Positions 1 through 8,515 of a stretch of DNA of 64,000 nucleotides are shown here, piece by piece. Within the stretch, counting starts at the first letter, position 1. The number at the start of each line of letters is the position of its first letter. The notes beneath the pieces are model-generated. The model did not search any database. It had not been told where the DNA came from and worked only from the letters and a program-made list of their open reading frames with translations. The DNA comes from Isochrysis galbana (taxonomy: Eukaryota > Haptophyta > Isochrysidales > Isochrysidaceae), in contig CM030943.1 in NCBI GenBank assembly GCA_018136815.1, forward strand, positions 1,169,975 to 1,233,974. The letters run 5' to 3'. A program made the translations under genes and the position numbers.

Positions 1-371
1 GCCCCGCCAGACTCGGTGATTGCCTTGCAGCCGCGACGCGTTGAGGCGATGAGTGCGCCTTCCACTGTTGCCAGCGGAACATGGTACGTCTTGCCGTTGA
101 GCCGGAGCGGTCCGGCCACGCCGACAGGTAGCGGGATGTAGCCGAAGACCATCTCAGCACAGGCGCCGTGGACGACGTCGTAGTCCAGCCCACCCTCGTG
201 CGGCACACCCTCGAGCGCATCTGCTGAGCCGAGCCCCTCCTGCCGCGCGAGCCACGCACGCCGCACACGCACTGCGCGCGCGCAGTCACCCAGGCTCTTC
301 TCGAGCGCGTGGACGGGGAGTTCGTTGGCGCAGACCTTCTCCAGTAGTTGCTCATCGCTCAGCCCGGCCAT
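1..371 (-). CDS. HMGCR: HMG-CoA reductase, N-terminal part of catalytic domain (runs off window)
   Basis: Reading the minus strand from an ATG at 371 gives 123 codons open to the window edge. The product resembles the linker and start of the catalytic domain of class I 3-hydroxy-3-methylglutaryl-CoA reductase: a KSLGDCARAVRVRR stretch (residues 25-38), then EMVFGYIPLPVGVAGPL (73-89) and PLATVEGALIASTRRGC (99-115). The Glu in ATVEG (residue 104) sits where the family has a catalytic Glu. The enzyme makes mevalonate from HMG-CoA with NADPH and commits carbon to sterols and isoprenoids. The membrane-anchor region usual in eukaryotes is not visible. A pyrimidine-rich stretch ending in AG precedes the ATG, so upstream exons could exist in or beyond the N gap, and the start is uncertain. 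Family assignment is strong from motif order. Confidence 0.9.
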   Translation of the reverse strand, partial: MAGLSDEQLLEKVCANELPVHALEKSLGDCARAVRVRRAWLARQEGLGSADALEGVPHEGGLDYDVVHGACAEMVFGYIPLPVGVAGPLRLNGKTYHVPLATVEGALIASTRRGCKAITESGG

Positions 372-466
372 CCTCCGCGGCAGCACAGAGAGAGAGGGGA
401 AGGGAGGGAGGGGGAGAGGAAAGGGGCGGTGTTGGGGGGGGGGCGGGAGAGCCGCCGATCGTGGGA

Positions 467-566
467 NNNNNNNNNNNNNNNNNNNNNNNNNNNNNNNNNN
501 NNNNNNNNNNNNNNNNNNNNNNNNNNNNNNNNNNNNNNNNNNNNNNNNNNNNNNNNNNNNNNNNNN
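467..566. other. assembly gap, 100 N
   Basis: Exactly 100 undetermined bases. It lies just upstream of the HMG-CoA reductase ATG, so it may hide that gene's promoter or a 5' exon. Confidence 1.
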
Positions 567-1051
567 TCACATGTGCTGCGTAAACGAAACATCTCGTATA
601 CGGCGACTTTACGTTAATGTGGGCCTTAGAGGAAAAAGTTTCTATGCACATCTCGTATACGGCGATTAGCTTTGTTTTGTACCACTGTTGTTAATAACTA
701 AAAAGAAAACAGATATGTTGAAAAACCACCTGGTCCTCTTTTGACGGAACGCGACTTTGACCTTGAACCTTGAAGAACAAAATGAGAGGGATTGAGGTGT
801 GCCCAATATTGACAGTCCGTACAGGCTCCGGCACGTGGTGCGTTAGCAACACAACCCTCTTCAATGCCGCCCAACCCTTTGGTTTCAGGCCTAGCTAGTA
901 CATGTGGGCTGAGCACAATGCCTGGCTTAGGGCCCTTAAGCCTCAAGGGGCCAAAATACTGAGGGGGGGAACAATTGTGCTAGGAATTGGCTAGGTACCG
1001 AGTAAAGTAGGGTACCAGAATTTCTCAGCAGCAGAAGACAAACGTCCCCCG

Positions 1052-1095
<44 letters not shown>

Positions 1096-1265
1096 CTTCT
1101 CCCTCTCTCCTTCTCTCTCTTTTCCTTGCTCTCTTCCTCTCTCTTCCTCTTTTCCTCTGTTCCTCTCGCTCTCGCTCTCGCTCTCTCTCTCCCCCCCCCG
1201 CTCTCCCTTCCTCGCTCGTCCCCTCCCTCCCGCCCTCTCTCACCTTGCGTCTTCCCGCGTCGACG
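567..1265. other. intergenic, upstream of cyclophilin
   Basis: No gene seen. It holds an 18-bp direct repeat (ACATCTCGTATACGGCGA at about 589-606 and 648-665), one minus-strand copy of the K1 repeat word (731-758), and a run of 43 consecutive C (1052-1094) followed by about 150 bp of CT-rich sequence leading to the cyclophilin ATG. The CT-rich leader probably belongs to the promoter or 5' UTR. Confidence 0.6.
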
Positions 1266-2132
1266 ATGGCGGCTTTCGATGCAGCAGCGAAGTCGGCCTC
1301 TCAACTCTTCTCGTTCGTGGAGAACTCCAACACGGACAAGTCAGACCACATCAACCCGCGCGTCTTCATGGACATCCAGATAGGCGCACGCCGTGCTGGC
1401 AGGATCGTGATCGAGCTCTTGGCCAACCACGTGCCTAAGACGGCCGAGAACTTCCGCTGCCTCTGCACAGGCGAGCGAGGGCTAGGGGCGCGCACGGGCA
1501 AGATGCTTCACTTCAAGAACACTTTCATCCACCGAGTGATCAAAGGATTCATGATGCAAGGCGGGGACTTCAGCAACCACGATGGAACCGGCGGCGAGTC
1601 CATCTATGGCGGTAAGTTTGAAGATGAGGGAGACTTCGCATTGAGGCACAATAGTGCCGGCGTGGTGTCGATGGCGAACGCAGGTGCGCCTGTTTGTCCA
1701 GCAAAGTCGATGATCTGGAGCACGCGCAAGTTCTCGATGGTCGTCCAAAATGATCCGTTGATGTGAATCATTGACTGCACTCATCGTTTTATCTGGCGCG
1801 GTACCGCCTTGTACTACACGTTAGCCTTGGGGTAGTATCGAGTATGCGGATGCCCACTGTTATCCCGTAACTTTTCACAATGCCATCGTAGTGGGCAGTC
1901 GACGAGATCAACTGCATACGATTCTCACCACAACTCACGCCTCTCTATGCTCTGCCCAACCGCAGGCCCAAATACAAATGGATCTCAATTCTTCATTACA
2001 TTTCGCAAGACTGAACATCTCGACGACAAGCATGTTGTCTTCGGTCGCGTAGTTGAGGGTATGGATGTTGTACATGAGGTGGAGCAGGTCGAAACCAAAG
2101 GCGACAAGCCTATACAACCGGTGCGTCGCTAG
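1266..2132 (+). CDS. cyclophilin-type peptidyl-prolyl cis-trans isomerase, exons 1-2
   Basis: Exon 1 is 1266-1683 and exon 2 starts at 1966, with a GT-AG intron 1684-1965 (phase 1). The product reads [15 protein letters not shown], then a cyclophilin domain: [49 protein letters not shown] (with I before the H), and after the intron [13 protein letters not shown] and [11 protein letters not shown]. The catalytic R in [14 protein letters not shown] and the substrate-pocket residues of SQFFIT are present. Cyclophilins isomerise X-Pro bonds. If exon 2 is read through, the protein stops at 2132 after PIQPVRR, short of the usual C-terminal beta strand, so a second intron near 2121-2128 leading to the exon at 2430-2824 is more likely. 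The ATG follows a CT-rich leader and agrees with the domain start. Confidence 0.92.
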
Positions 2133-2429
2133 TCAGCATGGAGAGGGACCTGTTGGCCATGCCCTGGTCAGCAAGGAGTAAGACGTACTTGTTCGGTCAA
2201 GAGATGGGACAGAGATCTTGGCGTCCGATCGATTGAGGGCTCTAATAGGGACAGCGTGCAGGGGCCAGGGGGTACTGTACGAACAAGGTGCTCATCTGTT
2301 CTCTCATGGACCTGTCTGCAATGTGGACATTCAGGCTCACCAGATTCAGATCGGGAGATGCTTCGCATCTAGAGTTCTTGCTACTCATCTTGCCAGTACT
2401 CCTCTCCTCCCACCACCCCTACACGTACC

Positions 2430-2824
2430 AAGAGTCACAGCAAATCTCCTTCGCTGTGGAAATGTAGGTAGTCATCTCGCGGTGTGGTGAGATGGAATTG
2501 GTTGCCGTTGAGGTCGAGGAGTCAGAGGACGAACGAGAGCCGGAAGGCCGACGCACCGATGAGGGAGCCCACAGTGGAGCAGCTGCGCATTCTCATCAGC
2601 GACTGGAGCGTAGAAGAGAAGGTTCGGACAAGGAACGTCGGAAGCATGGGAAGGACCCTGACTATCACCATCGTCGAGAGAAGGTCGATGATGAGTTCGG
2701 CAAGCATGCGAAGAAGGATCGTAAGCGGGACGACTGCAAGAGGAGCGGCAAAAGCCATAAAGCGGATCACGAAAGATCGCACAAGAAGGGAAGACATGGC
2801 CATCATCGTTCGAAAAATGAGTAG
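2430..2824 (+). CDS. probable last exon(s) of the cyclophilin: end of domain plus charged RS/HKR-rich tail
   Basis: Translation at about 2439-2468 reads VTANLLRCGN, which fits the last strand of cyclophilins (V-x-x-x-x-CG-x). From 2492 an open frame MELVAVEVEESEDE continues into a low-complexity tail rich in R, K, D, H and S, ending HGHHRSKNE at 2824. SR-type nuclear cyclophilins (PPIG or CYP63 type) have this architecture and act with the splicing machinery. Joining CGN to MELVAVE would need a very short intron (about 28 nt, from GTAGGT to GTGAG), so the exact structure is unsure; the alternative is a stop after CGNVGSHLAVW. The exon call is inference from composition and position. Confidence 0.5.
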
Positions 2825-2908
2825 CTCACTTGAAGACACGTGCAGACTGACAATGTCCAGGTCATGCCCATGTTCGTTGTGCGCGCCCCTAATCAACATC
2901 ACTAGGGC

Positions 2909-2955
2909 TAGGGCGGTCAAACGGGGGCTTTTTAACTACTAGTAAGGGTTGGGCT
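2909..2955 (+). repeat. repeat N, left end (TAGGGCGGTCAAAC), interrupted by LTR fossil
   Basis: The word TAGGGCGGTCAAAC starts at 2909. The same word in reverse ends similar repeats at 8208-8221 and 50222-50235. The sequence here, continued across the LTR fossil into 4652 onward, aligns with the uninterrupted relative at about 8041-8221. It may be the terminal repeat of a DNA transposon; no second end was found. Confidence 0.55.
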
Positions 2956-4646
2956 TGACGAATTTGAGTGGCCCATAGGGCCTGAGGGCAATGAGGAAGG
3001 GGCAAAGCCGGCGGCAGGCGCGGCGAGGGAGGCCACTTCAGAGGTGCTGACGGGCTGAAGCCCGTCAGCAGAGGAAGGCGGGCAGGCGGGCTTGAGCGAG
3101 GGCGAGGACGGCGGCGAAAGCGACATGGAACGAGCGGCGAAAGGCGAGGGTGAGTGAGAGGAGGGCTGTGGTGGCAGGGGCTGGCGAGGCGAGGAGGGAT
3201 TGTAGGGTCTGAGTGTTACGAGAGCGAGAGCGACGAGAGCGAGAGCGACGACGGATGACGACTGGCGACAGGACGACGGACAACGACACCCAGGAAAACA
3301 CCCCGACTCTCGCCCCACGACTTTCTCACATAACTCGACTGAAATCAAACCCAAACACTCCGATCAGACAACAACGGACGACGATCAAAGGGCGATCTGT
3401 CGGCGATCTTGTCTGGAACGGGAATCGCACCATAACGGAATCGAGGGGCAATCTTGCTACGCAGGATTCCAAGAGCTTAGCATTACGCCACGACTCCAAA
3501 TCCCATTTGGCTCCCTCGGGATGGCCGAGGTTGTCCGCAGGCGGCGCGCAGCGGCGGCTCTTTTGCGAGGGCGGTGCGTCGAGAGGTGGGAGTCCACCCT
3601 CCAACTTGGGAGGCGGCTCCCTGGTGTGGTCGGTGCGTCCCTGGTGGGACCGATCTCCATTGCGATTATTTCGAGTATCGGAGCCGCGGCCGCTTCCTGA
3701 GGTAGCGGCCGAGGGTTTGTCGCTTTTGTCCGGAGCCGGCTTCGACGAACCCAGGCGATCCTTGACCATCCGGTCGCTTCCACGCTTTGAGGAACTCGAA
3801 CGAGTTCTCCGCTCCCCGTGCGCGGTCGCTTTCGTCGGCTTTGACGCAGGCGTCGAATCGCTCGTTGATCTCATGCGTGAAGGCAGGAAACTTGAAGACG
3901 TTAGCGGCCGTCAGAGGAAGGCGGGCAGGCGGGCTTGAGCGAGGGCGAGGACGGCGGCGAAAGCGACATGGAACGAGCGGCGAAAGGCGAGGGTGAGTGA
4001 GAGGAGGGCTGTGGTGGCAGGGGCTGGCGAGGCGAGGAGGGATTGTAGGGTCTGAGTGTTACGAGAGCGAGAGCGACGAGAGCGAGAGCGACGACGGATG
4101 ACGACTGGCGACAGGACGACGGACAACGACACCCAGGAAAACACCCCGACTCTCGCCCCACGACTTTCTCACATAACTCGACTGAAATCAAACCCAAACA
4201 CTCCGATCAGACAACAACGGACGACGATCAAAGGGCGATCTGTCGGCGATCTTGTCTGGAACGGGAATCGCACCATAACGGAATCGAGGGGCAATCTTGC
4301 TACGCAGGATTCCAAGAGACCTACCAAATAAGACGAAAGGAGTGCGATGTGCCTAAGGGGGAGATGCGAAGAGGTCGCAAATTAAACCTGATTGCCCCCA
4401 GAAGCAGATAAAGAACCGCAGGGGAGATAGCAAATTAAACCTATCTGCGAGGCGCCTGGGAGGAAGAAAGGTGGGGAAACTTCCCTTCTCTTTCGAGAGG
4501 AAGAGAGAGGGCGCTCCACAACCCACGATCCCATGCATCCAAGCGAAGCTTTTGACCGAGAACGAGAACGAGAGAATTATAACGATAAATACCGAACGAC
4601 GAAGAGAGGAGCGAAGCCTAACGAGTGTCGATTCGCGAATGCGACA
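2956..4646 (-). mobile_element. LTR-retrotransposon fossil (broken), TG...CA ends, TSD GGGCT
   Basis: On either strand the segment begins TG and ends CA, and both sides carry the 5-bp duplication GGGCT (2951-2955 and 4647-4651). It contains two identical 407-bp direct repeats (3069-3475 and 3912-4318) separated by 436 bp, which I read as LTR portions around a short internal remnant. The end sequences match another copy at 44328-46172. The internal part has gag-like composition, but family (Ty1 or Ty3 type) cannot be decided. The element is broken and lacks nearly all coding region. The identical direct repeats suggest the copy is young. A 10-bp inverted palindrome (CTGACGGGCT/AGCCCGTCAG) lies at 3047-3068. 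Confidence 0.8.
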
Positions 4647-4651
4647 GGGCT

Positions 4652-5997
4652 GCATTTTTGACCGTCGCGCGATGCCCAATAAAACCTTTAGGGGGGTCAC
4701 CTGCCACCACGAAGCTCTTCGCCCCCCTTCTTGTGCGATTCGCCCCCCCTCTTCCCCCCCTCCGTCACGCGCGCTCACGCTCTACCCGCTACCCGTAAAG
4801 AATTTGCGGTTGCGCCCGCGATGGGACTCGGTTCCTTCATATCTAAACTAAAAATTAAAATTATTTAATATTCTCACCGCACACGCGGCCGCGGAACCGC
4901 TACTTTTTTCACGCAACAAACTTTCTACACCCCGCCCACTCCCGCGGCCCTTCTCTCCCCGCCATCAGGCTACTCCCGCGTCCTCTGCCCCTCGCCGCGC
5001 CTACCCCCCCCCCCCGCCCGCCCGCCTACCCCTACACCCCCCCCGCCTCCCCGCCATCAGGCGACTCCCCGCGTCCTCTGCCCCTCGCCGCGCCTACCCC
5101 CCCCCCCCCCCCCCCGCGCGCGCGCCTCGCGCACCATGCACGGCCGCACCGGCGCGCCGCCGCCGTGCCCGGTTCCTTCCACCTGTACATGTCGGATGTA
5201 AGATGTAACCGACGCCGATGTAGAATTTACAGTTAGTTCATATTGTTCATATTGTTTACGTAAACAACCCTGTTTACGTTCAGCTCTTGTAAACGGACGT
5301 GAACACGTGAACACCCGTTTCATGTTCATATCCCGTGTTTGTTCATAAACTGTTTAGTAAACTCCGAACACTGTCATAAACAGGCAGACACCGTTCTTTA
5401 GCACGGACAAGAAAACTCATCGAAAGACATCGAGACGCCGGGCAGAGAAGCCGGCGCTCACTCATGATGAAAGAAACCATGAATCTTCACCTTCCTGAGG
5501 ACCCCATCTCCTCACCGATCCGGGCAGTGAGTTTGGGGAAAGCTCGTTGTTTTTAAAAGGGAGAAGGAGAGTGAGACCAGTTGCTCGCACAAAAGGTTCG
5601 CCAGTTCCGGAGTCTTTTTCCCCCTTGGGCTACTACTCCTATGTATCTCCCAGCTCCTCCTCGTCGCGAGGCTCCTCCTCCCCGCGCACTCCTCAGAAAA
5701 CTTGGAGACGTACGAGTAGAAGAACATCATTAATTCATCGCAGAGCCTTGGGAAAGGGGTTGGGGTGGGGGGTCCTGATCCTCATTCATTCAGCCTCTCC
5801 TCGCGGCCTCCTCATTCGTTCTAGATGTGGGATTCCCTCGCCCCCCCCCGCCCCCCCCCGCCCCCTCTCGCTTCTCTCCCCCCTCTAGCTTCTGCCCCCC
5901 CCCCCCCCCCCCCCCCAGTCTGCGCCCCTCCCTTCTCCCCTCAGACACGCAGCTTCCCCCCCGCCCCTCGCTCCCCTCGCTCCACCGCTCGGTATTC
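4652..5997. other. intergenic with repeat N remainder, LINE 3' tail and word cluster
   Basis: 4652 to about 4770 continues repeat N. About 4865-5000 on the minus strand is a LINE 3' end (GAGAATATTAA followed by an A/T tail), homologous to 16020-16165. 4990-5130 is C-rich with tandem similarity. 5230-5390 is dense in GTTTAC/GTAAAC and GTTCA words in both orientations, including GTTTACGTAAAC. Runs of C at 5829-5914 precede the next gene. No gene seen. Confidence 0.5.
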
Positions 5998-7314
5998 ATG
6001 GCCGAGGTGACCCATAAGGAGGAGAAAGCGCACATAACCCCCCTCCCCGGCCAGCCGTCGCCGGCGAGCCAGAGCTCCATAGGACAAGAGGCCAACATGA
6101 GGCAAAGGACGATGCCCGACTTCTCGAAGGCCTGTCACTCTGGGGAGATAGGCGGGGGCGATACGATGACGCACCCCTCTCACCATCCGGTCATTGGTCT
6201 GCCAATGATGAGCACTACCGTCCTCAATTCACCCCGTTCGGCCCCGAGCGCTCACCAATGGAGAGAGCATATGAGTAGTGTATGTGATGATGTCAGCGCT
6301 GCGCCGGTGCCTACATCTCCAGATAGATCATTCGGTCCCTTAGATGCTCTACATCCATATCGGGGTACCTATTCAACGATGCTGGAGAGTCGGGTTCAGC
6401 GTGCGGGCAGTAATGACTCCGTTCGCCCTCGATGTATCATATCCCCTTTGCTGGCATCAGCAACGCTGACTGGGCTGGGCAACTCGGTCAACGACCACTG
6501 TTTGGCTTATCAGGCCTACATGTCCAGGGCCGAAATGTTTGATGATCCAACTGAGAAGGCCTTCCGACTTAACGGCGCGATCCAATCGTGCAACATCGCG
6601 CTTGCCCGTGCCGATTACCCGAGGACCACTCTCTCCTTGCAGCTCGCAAGGCTTCTCATGATGCGCGCACAAGCTTGCATGCGTCTTGCAAGCACAACTT
6701 TCGGTAGCGAGCTCGCTCGGAAACAATATGAATCAGTCCTCAATGATTGCGGTGCTGTGCTGGGAAGTGATAATCGCCACAACTCGCCTCTGCTGATGCG
6801 CGCCCGAGCCTCCATCGCTCTTGCTTGCTCACCTTACTCAAAGTCAGGTACCGAGCGAGACGGTCGCTTGAAGGACGCACTTCGTGATTTGGAAACCTTG
6901 AGGCAGACTGGTCTGGACTCTCGTTCCGCGATCCAGGTGCATATTACCCGTCTGTGGATGCAAAATGCACTTGTGATTGCCGAACAGTTTTCGGCTGACA
7001 CTGAACTGACATTTCCCGAGCGGCTCAGTGAACTTGCTAAGCTGTCAAACTATTTTAGGCGTATTCGAGTGTCACAAAAGTCTGTGCCCATGGATGGCGC
7101 CTCTGAGTCGATTGAGAATCGATTGTCCCCTCGAGTCTCGCCGTCGCATTCGATGCCACGGGTCGAGGCGCGTTCTTTCTTTGACGATCAAGCATACCTG
7201 TTCATGGCTTGCGCCGTTGTCCTTGTGGCGATGGTCATGTTTTTGATAGTGGCTGAGCTCTTTCCCACTGTCGACCGCCTCAATCGCATCAAGCCATCAG
7301 CTCTCAAGGAGTGA
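5998..7314 (+). CDS. hypothetical tail-anchored protein (helical repeat-like)
   Basis: Single open frame, 438 aa from ATG 5998. An upstream in-frame extension to 5827 is poly-proline from a C tract and is rejected as coding. The first 140 residues are Ser/Pro/His-rich and look disordered. Residues about 150-340 are Ala/Leu/Arg-rich helices (SCNIALARADYPRTTLSLQLARLL, MRARASIALACS) that resemble TPR-like pairs, although no full TPR consensus is met. One hydrophobic segment (AYLFMACAVVLVAMVMFLIVAELF) lies close to the C terminus and is followed by a short basic tail, as in tail-anchored membrane proteins of ER, mitochondria or peroxisome. No known family recognised. Codon use and length support a real gene. 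Confidence 0.7.
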   Translation: MAEVTHKEEKAHITPLPGQPSPASQSSIGQEANMRQRTMPDFSKACHSGEIGGGDTMTHPSHHPVIGLPMMSTTVLNSPRSAPSAHQWREHMSSVCDDVSAAPVPTSPDRSFGPLDALHPYRGTYSTMLESRVQRAGSNDSVRPRCIISPLLASATLTGLGNSVNDHCLAYQAYMSRAEMFDDPTEKAFRLNGAIQSCNIALARADYPRTTLSLQLARLLMMRAQACMRLASTTFGSELARKQYESVLNDCGAVLGSDNRHNSPLLMRARASIALACSPYSKSGTERDGRLKDALRDLETLRQTGLDSRSAIQVHITRLWMQNALVIAEQFSADTELTFPERLSELAKLSNYFRRIRVSQKSVPMDGASESIENRLSPRVSPSHSMPRVEARSFFDDQAYLFMACAVVLVAMVMFLIVAELFPTVDRLNRIKPSALKE

Positions 7315-8515
7315 CCCGCGATGGCCACAATTTTCTGATAGGATGTGCCACTCCGACCTTTTCTGGCGTCGGACATCATTGAAATTGTCGACTGATCGGA
7401 GCGGTTGTGTCTTCGCATTCTTGTGTTGTGCGACATGAGTGAAGTTGTCGACTGATCGGAGCGTTTATGTCTCTGCATTCTTGTGTTGTGCTTGTAGTCT
7501 CGGCATGGTAGGAATAGGCGCGGCGGTCGTATTTCTGCTGCGTTCGGTACATCATCAGGCACAGCTTGGTCCCGCCCGCTCTCTTGCTATCTGCTCTTGG
7601 CTTCGCTGCTACTGGCTACTGGGCGCTTCATTTCTAAGTTGTCCAATCAAAGCCTATACTTCACGGTGCTTACTCACGTCGCGCGGGCATGATTCGTGAT
7701 TCGGGTGCTGCCACAACCAACACAACAACCATGCGAACTTACACTTCACTTGCGCAACCTACTTTTATAGGTGGGGGTCGACAACTATCTTTAAAAAGAT
7801 AGGGTCATGGAGCGCGCGTCGCTCCCGCAGCATTTCCCCCCCCCGGGTGACGTGCCCCCCCGTCCCCCCCCCTGCTCTAGGCACCAGATGAAGGTCGGGC
7901 GCCCGATCGCGCGGACGGATCTCGGGGGAATCGCGTGTCATGAAACGACGGCCCCGAAATAACCTTATCGTCCCTGGTCCCTAGTCCTTGCGGCCTGGGG
8001 CTCCGACCGCTAGTTCTTTACTATTAGAGCCCCAACGCATGTGCAGAGGGGGGTGAGGGGGGCGGTAAAACCTACCATTTTCCTCGGGAATTTTACGTGG
8101 CGGCAGGTGAGCCCCCCGGGAGTTTTTTTATGGGCTTGGGGGGACGGTCAAAAATCAAAAAATTGCAGCATGCAGCCCCCCCCACATATTAGTAGTTATA
8201 AATCAGTGTTTGACCGCCCTATTATTGTTATTATTGTTGGTGCCTTGGGTCTCAGCGTAGTCATGTGTGTCGTGGGTTGACGTATTGGTGCAGGGCTAGT
8301 GGTAGAGTCGGCACCAATACTCATAGTTATTATTATTGGAGTACCTAGTACAAGTAAAACGTAAAAAACTCTGACAATTCGGAAGTTTATCAGTTAATTC
8401 TTTTATTCAATTGAGGCCAAGCGTTTCATTCCCTTCTGAGTGGTGTGAAGGCTGCGGCAGCGGCTTCTTGCACCTCTCTGTCTCCACCCTCTTCCACATC
8501 ACAGCACTCTCGTCA
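7315..8515. other. intergenic: 60-bp tandem repeat, repeat N copy, SINE-like 3' end
   Basis: A tandem repeat of period 60 occupies 7381-7493 (two units starting GAARTTGTCGACTGATCGG). 7785-7803 is near-palindromic (CTATCTTTAAAAAGATAG). About 8041-8221 is an uninterrupted copy of repeat N, ending GTTTGACCGCCCTA. 8282-8340 is a SINE-like 3' end with hairpin. No gene seen. Confidence 0.55.

Noticed and set aside
325-669. Open frames crossing the N gap on either strand
   Set aside because: They run through undetermined bases and shadow the HMGCR frame; not real genes.
936-1304. Minus-strand Arg/Glu/Gly-rich frame
   Set aside because: A product of the poly-C and CT-rich promoter tract of the cyclophilin gene.
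3213-3938. Long frames in the LTR fossil (plus strand 241 aa, minus strand 182 aa)
   Set aside because: They cross direct repeats of a broken retroelement and do not represent a host gene.
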